Both the position numbers and the translations under genes were made by a program. Positions 1-5,984 of a DNA stretch of 8,991 bases are shown one piece after another (the stretch's first letter is position 1; each line of letters starts with the position of its first letter). The DNA is from Acidobacteriota bacterium (GTDB lineage Bacteria; Acidobacteriota; Holophagae; Holophagales; Holophagaceae). The notes beneath the pieces are model-generated. The model did no database searches. It saw only the letters and a list, made by a program, of their open reading frames with translations, and was not told where the DNA came from. Location: NCBI GenBank assembly GCA_021778785.1, contig JAJYBX010000051.1, positions 1-8,991 of the forward strand. The letters run 5' to 3'.

Positions 1-1653
1 ACCCCCCGCAAGGGCCGGGCCCTCTACGCCATCACCGAGCGCTACGAGCGCCGCCCCCTGCCGCTCGGGGGGATCTGGCTGAAGCCCGCGGGTGAGCTGA
101 CGACCCTCGTAGGCAAGGGCCGCTACCGGGGCAAGGTGGAGCTCTTCCCCAACGCCCAGGGCCGCCTCACGGTGGTGGACACCCTGGACCTGGAGACCTA
201 CCTGCGCGGCGTGGTACCCAAGGAGATGGGGGCCTGGGAGTTCCCCTCCCTGGAGGCCCTCAAGGCCCAGGCCGTGGCCGCCCGCACCTATGCCGTGGCG
301 AACCTCGGGAAGCGCGCCAAGGACGGCTTCGACATGACCGACACCGTGGCCGACCAGGTCTACGGCGGCCGGGACGGCGAGCAGTCCCTCACGGACCGGG
401 CCGTGAAGGAGACGGAGGGCCTCTTCGCCACCTACGGCGGCAAGCCCATCCTGGCCCTCTTCATGGCCAACTGCGGCGGCCACACGGTGGACGTGTCCGA
501 GGTCTTCGGCGGGGATGCGCCCTATCTGAAGGCCGCCACCTGCTACCCGGAGAAGCCCCTCACCCTGCCCTTCGCCTCCGGCGTGTCCGTCTCCCCGGAA
601 GCCCGCCAGCCCTGGCTCGGCTGGGACCTGCTGCGGCTGGCCTCGGGCATCATCCCGCCCGCCTGGCTGGATCCGAAGACCCTCTCCGCCACCGCCACGC
701 CGGCCACGCTGGGAGCGCCCGTCCTGGCCCTCCAGCAGCGCCTGGGCCTGGACCCCCTGCCCCTGGCCCCGGAGGGCAACCTGTACCTCGCCATGGCCCG
801 GGCCCTCGGCTTCGATCGCGTCGTGCAGGGCCAGGAACGCCCCCAGGATGCGGCCTACTTCCAGGCGGACGGCCTGCCCGCGGCCGACCGCCTGCTGGCC
901 GAGTTCCTCACGCGACGCGGCCTGGTGTCCGCCAGCGCCTGGACCGCCAAGGGACAACCGACCCTCCGCGAGGCCCTGCAGGGGCTGGCCCGGCTCTGGC
1001 AGGATCTCCAGCCCCTGGCCCCGGGCGAGGGCACCCTCCTCCTGGACCGCCAGGTGCGGCGCAAGAACGGCGGCCCCGAGCCCTTCCCCCTCGCCCCGGG
1101 CCTGCTGCTGGCGGAGGAGTCCCCGGATGGCTCCCTCCGGCTGGTGGCCCATTCCGACATCCAGGTGGGCGACCGGCTGAAATGGATCCCCGACGCCTCG
1201 GGCGCGGCCCTGGTGCTGGTGCGGCGGCTGGATCCCGACGGCGCGGCCTGGGACCGCTACAGCCCCACGGCCCACTGGCGGGTGGAATACTCGGAGGCCG
1301 ATCTCCTGGCCCTGGTCCAGAAGCGGCTGCGGGTCCACGGCATCCAGGGCCTCCGGCTCCTGCACGACGCCCAGGGCCGGGTGCTGCAGGCCACCCTCGT
1401 GGACGACCGGGGGCGCCCCCATCTCCTGCGCGGCATGCACATCCGCGGCCTGCTGGGCCTGAAGGACAACGTGTTCCGCTACCTCACCGTGGGCCGGGGC
1501 GCCGACCGGCACTGGATCTTCTACGGTCGGGGCTGGGGTCACGGCGTGGGCATGTGCCAGACCGGCGCCTACGGCATGGCCCTGGAGGGGGCCACCTTCG
1601 ACCAGATCCTCAAGCACTACTACCCGGGCATCGCCCTCACGAAACTCGATTGA
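1..1653 (+). CDS. SpoIID/LytB domain-containing protein (5' end missing)
   Basis: The frame is open from base 1 to the TGA at 1651-1653, so 550 residues of the C-terminal part are visible and the true start lies upstream; an in-frame GTG at 136 falls inside the domain and is not the start. SpoIID-family proteins are lytic transglycosylases that cleave glycan strands lacking stem peptides, and act outside the cytoplasmic membrane. In window residue numbers the family signatures are: YLRGVVPKEM at 67-76, whose Glu 75 matches the catalytic Glu of SpoIID; LKAQAVAARTY at 87-97; NCGGHT at 157-162, in the region that binds zinc in SpoIID; and the C-terminal GRGWGHGVGMCQTGA block at 509-523, followed by HYYPG. 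Between CGGHT and the C-terminal block lie about 340 residues, far more than in Bacillus SpoIID. Part of this (about 257-333) loosely resembles S-layer-homology repeats. Sporulation is not implied, because the domain is widespread in non-sporulating bacteria. Confidence 0.93.
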   Translation, partial: TPRKGRALYAITERYERRPLPLGGIWLKPAGELTTLVGKGRYRGKVELFPNAQGRLTVVDTLDLETYLRGVVPKEMGAWEFPSLEALKAQAVAARTYAVANLGKRAKDGFDMTDTVADQVYGGRDGEQSLTDRAVKETEGLFATYGGKPILALFMANCGGHTVDVSEVFGGDAPYLKAATCYPEKPLTLPFASGVSVSPEARQPWLGWDLLRLASGIIPPAWLDPKTLSATATPATLGAPVLALQQRLGLDPLPLAPEGNLYLAMARALGFDRVVQGQERPQDAAYFQADGLPAADRLLAEFLTRRGLVSASAWTAKGQPTLREALQGLARLWQDLQPLAPGEGTLLLDRQVRRKNGGPEPFPLAPGLLLAEESPDGSLRLVAHSDIQVGDRLKWIPDASGAALVLVRRLDPDGAAWDRYSPTAHWRVEYSEADLLALVQKRLRVHGIQGLRLLHDAQGRVLQATLVDDRGRPHLLRGMHIRGLLGLKDNVFRYLTVGRGADRHWIFYGRGWGHGVGMCQTGAYGMALEGATFDQILKHYYPGIALTKLD

Positions 1654-1730
1654 TTTTCAACCATTGAATCCCTTTCGGCCATTGACGGCCCCCCGAGGTT
1701 GACCCACGCTTGCCTTCCACCGGGGGGAGC
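1654..1730. promoter_or_regulatory. Intergenic segment with short repeats (possible operator/promoter)
   Basis: This gap between the SpoIID-like gene and the next plus-strand gene is visibly richer in A/T at its left end than its surroundings. It holds a perfect short inverted repeat, TTCAA-CCA-TTGAA at 1656-1668, and two direct copies of CCATTGA at 1661-1667 and 1679-1685. These could be regulator half-sites or part of a promoter for the downstream gene, but I see no convincing -35/-10 pair, and the palindrome is too A/T-rich and lacks the T-run needed for an intrinsic terminator. Co-transcription of the two plus-strand genes is equally possible. Confidence 0.2.
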
Positions 1731-2693
1731 ATGGTCCTGGACGCCTGGATCCTGGGCGCGCCGCTGAAGGTTCAGCGACGGGAGGACCATCCGTACCAGG
1801 AGACGGACCTGGCCACCCTCGGCCGGCATGAGCTGGTGCTCAGCCGGGTACGCTCCCCCCTCGGGGAGCCGGGCTGCCAGATCTTCCTGGATGGCCGCGG
1901 CATCTATGCTCCGGGGGATCCGGCCCCCGGTCGGCCCTGGTTCGACCTCTGCCGGGAGCTGGGCTACGAGCCCAGCCGCCACTGGGACTGGGATCCGGCC
2001 CTGATCCTCTTCCAGCAGGTGGTGCCGGCCCTGGCCGCGGGGTGGCACGAGCCTCCGATCCCCCTGGACGACCAGGGGGTCCCGGAGGGCGTGGTCTGCC
2101 TCGCCACCCTCCGCCAGGCCTTCGCCGCCGCCGTGGCGGGCCTGCGCCAGCCGAGCGCGGGCCCTGTCGCGGACAAGGTGGCGGAGACCTTCGAATGGCT
2201 CCCGCTCCGCGCGGTGGTCTTCCATGACGAGGCCCAGCTGCCCCTGGATTTCGACGGACTCGGGGGCCCCTGCGGGCGCATCTCCCTCTGGCTGGGCATC
2301 CACCGGGACCGGGCCGTCCTGCTGGGTGGGGAGGCCCTGGCCGGCCAACGGGGCCGACACTGGCTGCCCGGCACCCCCGGCGCCGACCTGCCCGTGGGCC
2401 CAGAGGCTTTCCTCACGGCAGCCGGCCTGGATCCGGTCCCGCCCAAGGGCTTCGAGACGGCCTTCCGCCGCGCCCTGGACCACCTCTGCGGCGACCTGGA
2501 GGATCTGCTCGACGCCTACCGCCGCACCTACCCCGTGGGCATCCCCTGGCAGCACGATGCCTGGGATCGGCTGCGGGGCCGCACCATCGTGGACGTGCGG
2601 GCCGGCCAGCCCTCCGTGCTGGTGCTGGACGATGGCACCGAGCTGACCCTGGAAAGCGCCCCCCAGGTGACGCGGGAGCCCGGAGGCATCTGA
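1731..2693 (+). CDS. Hypothetical protein of unknown function (320 aa)
   Basis: I do not recognise this protein. It is a complete reading frame ending in TGA at 2691-2693, with G/C-rich third positions like its neighbours. There is no signal peptide or membrane segment, so it is probably cytoplasmic. It is rich in Pro, Trp, Asp and Leu. Its C-terminal part (about residues 283-307 of the ATG version) alternates hydrophobic residues around a central LVLDDGTEL, suggesting a small beta-sheet ending. Two starts are possible. The ATG at 1731 has a purine run, GGGGGGAG, directly in front, which is too close for ideal spacing. A TTG at 1710 would add seven residues and has GAGG (1695-1698) 11 bases upstream. 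I chose the ATG because the extra residues look uninformative. The gene follows the SpoIID-like gene on the same strand after 77 bases and converges on fdhA with 10 bases between stops. Confidence 0.8.
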   Translation: MVLDAWILGAPLKVQRREDHPYQETDLATLGRHELVLSRVRSPLGEPGCQIFLDGRGIYAPGDPAPGRPWFDLCRELGYEPSRHWDWDPALILFQQVVPALAAGWHEPPIPLDDQGVPEGVVCLATLRQAFAAAVAGLRQPSAGPVADKVAETFEWLPLRAVVFHDEAQLPLDFDGLGGPCGRISLWLGIHRDRAVLLGGEALAGQRGRHWLPGTPGADLPVGPEAFLTAAGLDPVPPKGFETAFRRALDHLCGDLEDLLDAYRRTYPVGIPWQHDAWDRLRGRTIVDVRAGQPSVLVLDDGTELTLESAPQVTREPGGI

Positions 2694-2700
2694 TCCGCCG

Positions 2701-2720
2701 GCCTCAGGCCTTCCGGAGGC
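2701..2720. terminator. Hairpin at convergent gene ends, candidate bidirectional terminator
   Basis: GCCTC (2701-2705) pairs with GAGGC (2716-2720), and GG (2707-2708) pairs with CC (2713-2714) across one A-G mismatch, leaving a CCTT loop. The stem includes the fdhA stop codon (2704-2706) and lies just after the stop of the plus-strand hypothetical gene (2691-2693). It is placed where transcription from both sides must end, and a stem reads from either strand. There is no T-run on either strand, so a classical intrinsic terminator is not proven, and the short stem could be chance in G/C-rich DNA. Confidence 0.3.
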
Positions 2721-5379
2721 TCACGGCAGTGACCTTGTACTCCGGTGTGCCCGTGTGCTGGTCCCGACCGGGGCCCGTGGCCTGGTTCACGAAGGCGGCC
2801 ACGGAATGGAAGGTGGCGAAGGGCTCGCCGGGTTTCACGCGATCCGTGAGGTGGGCCACGAGGGTGAAGCTGCCGTGCCGGCTGGTCACCGTCACGGCAT
2901 CTCCATCCGCCACGTCCAGTCCGGCGGCATCGCCGGGATGCAGCTCCAGGCCGTTGTCCGGCCGGAGGTTCCCGTTGCGGGTCCGTCCCGTCATGGTGGC
3001 CGCGTTGAAGTGGAAGAGGCTGCGGCCCGTGTTCAGGAGCCATGGGTGCGCGTCGGTCGCCACCTGGGCGCTGGGGGTGTAATCCAGGATCCGGAAGGCC
3101 GCCCTTCCGCCGCCCGGGAAGGCCTCCGCGTGCAGGACGGTGGTGCCCGGGTGGGTCTCCTCCGGGCAGGGCCACTGGATCCCACCCTCCCGGTCGAGGC
3201 GTTCGTAGGTGATGCCATGCACGTCGGGCCACACCTGGCGGATCTCGTTCCAGACCGCCTCGGCATCCGGGAAGCGGAAGGACTCGCCCGCCCCCAGGCG
3301 CTCCGCCAGCGCGCAGAGGATCTCCCGATCCGAGCGGCTGTCGCCCTTCGGGGGCAACGCCTGGCGCACCCGCTGCACCCGGCGCTCCCCGTTCATGAAG
3401 GTGCCCTCCTTCTCGAAGGTGCTGGCCGCCGGCAGGAAGACGGTGCCGAAGGCCCGGGCCGTCTCCGTCATGAAGAGATCCACGACCACCACCGCATCCA
3501 GGCCGTGGAGGTTCTCGGCCGTGGTCCGGGCATCCGCATGGCTCAGCAGCACGTCGTAGCCCAGGACCAGCAGCGCCTTGAGGCGTCCCTCCCCCGCGGC
3601 GTCCAGCATCCCCATGGCGGTGAGACCGGCCGCCTCCGGCAGCTCCGCGCCCCACACCCGGACATGGTCCGCCAGGGCCCGCGCCAAGGGGCGGTAGCCC
3701 GTGAGGCGCGCGGGTTCGCAGCCCATCTGGGCGCTGCCCTGCACGTTGTTCTGCCCCCGCAGCGGGTTCACCCCCGCGCCGGGCAGGCCGAGGTTGCCCG
3801 TGAGGAGCGCGAGGTGGGCCAGGGCCATCACGCCGTCGGTACCCTGGATGTGTTCCGTGACGCCCAGGCCGTGGAGGCACATGGCGGGCTTCGTCCCGGC
3901 GTAGAGCCGTGCGGCGCGCCGGATGTCCTCGGCGGCCACGCCACAGACCTCCGCGGCCCGCTCCGGCGTCCAGGCCTGGAGGGAGGTCACGAAGGCCTCC
4001 AGGCCCTCGGTGCGCGACTGGATGAAATCCAGATCCGCCAGCCCCTCGTCGAGGATGACCCGCGCCAGGGCCTGGAACAGGGGCAGGTTGGTGCCCGGGC
4101 GCAGGGCGAGGTGGACCGTCGCCTCGGCCGCCAGCTCCGTGCGCCGCGGGTCGATGACCACCAGGGGCACGCCGGCCCGGGCCCGCTGGCGGATCCGCGC
4201 ACCCACGATGGGGTGGTTCTCCGTGGCGTTGGCGCCCACCACGAGGAGCACCGCCGCCCGCTCGATGTCCGCGAAACTGTTGGTGGCGGCGCCGGTGCCG
4301 AGCACCTGGCCCAGGCCCGTGGCGCTGGGCGCGTGGCAGACCCGGGCGCAGCAGTCCACGTTGTGGGTGCCCAGCGCCAGGCGCGCGAACTTCTGGGTGA
4401 GGTAGTTCTCCTCGTTGGTGGCGCGGCTGGAGGCCAGCACCCCCACCGCGCTGGGGCCGGCGCTCATGACCGCCCCGCGCAGGGCCGAGGCGGCGGCGTC
4501 CAGGGCCTCGTCCCAGGAGACCTCCTCCCAGGCCCCGCCCCGGCGGATCATGGGCCGGGTGACGCGGTCCTCCGCCTCCTGGAAGCCGAAGGCGTAGCGG
4601 CCCTTCACGCAGAGGTGGCCGCGGCTCACGGCCGAGTCGGCCACGGGCCGGGACTCGGTGATCCGACCCTCCTTGAGGCCCAGATCCAGCTCGCAGCCCG
4701 TGCCGCAGTAGGGGCAGGTGGTGCGCACCCAGCGGTCCGGCTGGCCGTGGAGGATCCGGGCCGCGTCTTCGATGGCGCCCGTGGGGCAGGTGTCCGCGCA
4801 GGCCCCGCAGCTCACGCACCCGCTGGCCAGCAGGCTGCCAGCGGTTTCCGGGACCACGTGCCAATCCGTGCCGCGGGAGACCGCCGTCCACACATCCTGC
4901 CCCTGCACCTCTGAGCAGATGCGGACGCAGCGGCCGCAGGCCACGCACCAGGACAGGTCCACATCCAGGTAGGGATGTTCCGTCTCCCGGAACCCGGCCG
5001 GCTCGTTCCCCGAGGGCACCACGCCGTACCGTTCCAGCAGCCGCTGGAACGGCTTGCCGGTCATGCGCTCCGGCGCCCCGGAGGGAATGCGGCGCGCGTA
5101 GAGCTCCAGCATGGAGCGCCGGAAGCCCTCCAATTCCGGCGTGTGGGTCGCCACCTCCATGCCGTCCACCGCCTCCGTGGCGCAGGCGCACAGGGGCCGC
5201 TCCTGGCCGCGGACCTCCACCTCGCAGAGGCGGCAGGCGGAGGCGGGCTTCAGCCGGGGATCCGAGCAGAGGGTGGGCACCTCGATGCCGTTCCGCGCCA
5301 GGGCCTCCAGCAGCGTCAGACCCGCCGGAACGGTCAGGTCGCGGCCGTTCGCGCGCAGGCGGATGGAGGCGGAATCCAT
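2704..5379 (-). CDS. fdhA: Formate dehydrogenase, alpha (catalytic) subunit, Cys-type
   Basis: This 891-residue molybdopterin (bis-MGD) enzyme interconverts formate and CO2. In order it has: a 2Fe-2S ferredoxin domain (C38, C49, C52, C66); two 4Fe-4S motifs, CxxCxxCxxxC at 145-155 and 188-198; the catalytic-domain 4Fe-4S motif C222, C225, C229 and C257; K259, matching the Lys between cluster and metal in E. coli FdhF; the active site ARVCHAPS with metal-ligand C348 (codon TGC, so Cys, not selenocysteine) and H349; NPLRGQNNVQG with R541, matching the active-site Arg of FdhF; and a C-terminal dinucleotide-binding domain from about 775. No Tat signal is present, so it should be cytoplasmic. The His-Cys3 cluster motif usual after the 2Fe-2S domain is absent: there is no Cys between 66 and 145. 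No FdhB, diaphorase or hydrogenase gene is visible beside it. The ATG start has GGAG (5387-5390) at 7-base spacing. It is also called fdhF in some annotations. Confidence 0.96.
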   Translation of the reverse strand: MDSASIRLRANGRDLTVPAGLTLLEALARNGIEVPTLCSDPRLKPASACRLCEVEVRGQERPLCACATEAVDGMEVATHTPELEGFRRSMLELYARRIPSGAPERMTGKPFQRLLERYGVVPSGNEPAGFRETEHPYLDVDLSWCVACGRCVRICSEVQGQDVWTAVSRGTDWHVVPETAGSLLASGCVSCGACADTCPTGAIEDAARILHGQPDRWVRTTCPYCGTGCELDLGLKEGRITESRPVADSAVSRGHLCVKGRYAFGFQEAEDRVTRPMIRRGGAWEEVSWDEALDAAASALRGAVMSAGPSAVGVLASSRATNEENYLTQKFARLALGTHNVDCCARVCHAPSATGLGQVLGTGAATNSFADIERAAVLLVVGANATENHPIVGARIRQRARAGVPLVVIDPRRTELAAEATVHLALRPGTNLPLFQALARVILDEGLADLDFIQSRTEGLEAFVTSLQAWTPERAAEVCGVAAEDIRRAARLYAGTKPAMCLHGLGVTEHIQGTDGVMALAHLALLTGNLGLPGAGVNPLRGQNNVQGSAQMGCEPARLTGYRPLARALADHVRVWGAELPEAAGLTAMGMLDAAGEGRLKALLVLGYDVLLSHADARTTAENLHGLDAVVVVDLFMTETARAFGTVFLPAASTFEKEGTFMNGERRVQRVRQALPPKGDSRSDREILCALAERLGAGESFRFPDAEAVWNEIRQVWPDVHGITYERLDREGGIQWPCPEETHPGTTVLHAEAFPGGGRAAFRILDYTPSAQVATDAHPWLLNTGRSLFHFNAATMTGRTRNGNLRPDNGLELHPGDAAGLDVADGDAVTVTSRHGSFTLVAHLTDRVKPGEPFATFHSVAAFVNQATGPGRDQHTGTPEYKVTAVSLRKA

Positions 5380-5386
5380 CGGGTGG

Positions 5387-5390
5387 CTCC
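5387..5390 (-). promoter_or_regulatory. Ribosome binding site of fdhA
   Basis: On the minus strand GGAG lies 7 bases before the ATG at 5379, which is good spacing. It supports this start for the formate dehydrogenase and its full ferredoxin-like N-terminus. Confidence 0.6.
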
Positions 5391-5436
5391 AGGGATTCAG
5401 GGGCGTGGATCGAGTATGCGCCCCGTCAGGCCCCCA

Positions 5437-5889
5437 TCAAGGACCTTCGTGGTGGTCCCACCGCACCGCGAAATGCTCAAGGATGGCCTGCCGCTCGGCC
5501 CGTTCCTGCTCCGCGATGCTGGCATAGGGGTGGCGGAACACCACGCGGCGCACGCCCCGGCGCACCAGGGCGCGGGTGCAGACGAGGCAGGGTTCGTGGG
5601 TGACGTAGGCCGTGGCCACCGACCCGTCGCAGAAGCCCAGGGCGTTCTCCTCCGCGTGACTGGTGTGCAGGCAGCGCTGGCCCGGCCGGCAGGTGTCCGG
5701 CGTGCAGTGGGGCATCCCCGGCAGGGCCCCGTTGAACCCCGCCGCCGCGATGCCGCCGTCGGACCGGAGCAGGACCGCCCCCACCTTCAGGCGGCAGCAG
5801 GTCCCCAGGCGGCTCAGCTCCAGGGCCATGTTCATGAAGACTTCGTCCTTGAGTTGGGCGCGGACCACGGTCACCTCGGGATCTTCCAT
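5437..5889 (-). CDS. dCMP deaminase (deoxycytidylate deaminase, ComEB-like)
   Basis: This 150-residue zinc enzyme of the cytidine/deoxycytidylate deaminase superfamily is predicted to convert dCMP to dUMP, feeding thymidylate synthesis. The zinc and catalytic motif HAE is at residues 78-80 (His ligand, Glu proton shuttle), and the other ligands are in PCLVC (C101, C104). The dCMP-deaminase features GFNGALPG (51-58), followed by the Cys-rich stretch with C62, C67 and C73, separate it from tRNA adenosine deaminase and from free-cytidine deaminase. The length is normal for the family. I chose the ATG at 5889; the frame stays open to an ATG at 5961, but those 24 extra residues do not look like family sequence, and that ATG has no Shine-Dalgarno. 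The chosen start has only a weak G-run about 8 bases upstream. The gene ends 57 bases before fdhA on the same strand, so the two may share a transcript. It is divergent from the secreted-protein gene at 5985. Confidence 0.93.
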   Translation of the reverse strand: MEDPEVTVVRAQLKDEVFMNMALELSRLGTCCRLKVGAVLLRSDGGIAAAGFNGALPGMPHCTPDTCRPGQRCLHTSHAEENALGFCDGSVATAYVTHEPCLVCTRALVRRGVRRVVFRHPYASIAEQERAERQAILEHFAVRWDHHEGP

Positions 5890-5958
5890 GATCGCAGCCC
5901 CCGGCCGAATCGTGCCCTCGGTCACAGCCCTGGGTATTCCACCCCACTGCCAGATGGG

Positions 5959-5984
5959 CATAATAAAATATAGGCAGGTAATTT
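5959..5984. promoter_or_regulatory. A/T-rich divergent promoter region
   Basis: This lies in the 95-base gap between two divergent genes. Of bases 5961-5992, 26 of 32 are A or T, which stands out sharply in this G/C-rich window. On the plus strand it contains TAATAA (5961-5966) and TAAAAT (5964-5969). Read on the minus strand the same DNA gives TATATT and TATTAT, which resemble a -10 box about 70-80 bases before the deaminase start. I could not find a good -35 for either direction, so the region is proposed as the promoter without assigning exact boxes. A plus-strand -10 here would leave a very short leader before the ATG at 5985. Confidence 0.4.
5976..5980 (+). promoter_or_regulatory. Ribosome binding site of the secreted beta-propeller-like gene
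   Basis: AGGTA lies with its AGG 6 bases before the ATG at 5985, which is good spacing. It fixes the start that gives a complete signal peptide. Confidence 0.55.

Noticed and set aside
136..138. GTG at 136 as the start of the SpoIID-like protein
   Set aside because: The frame is open to base 1, and upstream residues (for example GRYRGKVELF) continue the expected SpoIID N-terminal strand, so the gene starts outside the window.
1620..2555. A 311-codon minus-strand frame opposite the hypothetical gene
   Set aside because: It would overlap the end of the SpoIID-like gene and has no recognisable domain. The plus-strand frame has a better-behaved amino acid composition. Since the plus-strand protein is itself unrecognised, this rejection is less certain than the others.
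4336..4338. Possible selenocysteine codon at the formate dehydrogenase active site
   Set aside because: The codon reads TGC on the coding strand, so the metal ligand is cysteine and no SECIS element is needed.
2755..4914. A 719-codon open frame on the plus strand opposite fdhA
   Set aside because: It is antisense to a gene with every expected cofactor motif, and its translation is low-complexity (His, Arg, Gly, Ala) without domains. Long spurious frames are normal opposite very G/C-rich genes.
2528..5191. An 887-codon minus-strand frame overlapping fdhA in another register
   Set aside because: Its translation is dominated by Gly, Arg, Pro and Ala and has no family motif, while the overlapping fdhA frame has a complete set of ligands and a good ribosome binding site.
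5890..5961. Extended N-terminus of the deaminase starting at the ATG at 5961
   Set aside because: The additional 24 residues do not resemble the family, the ATG has no Shine-Dalgarno, and the extension would occupy most of the divergent promoter gap.
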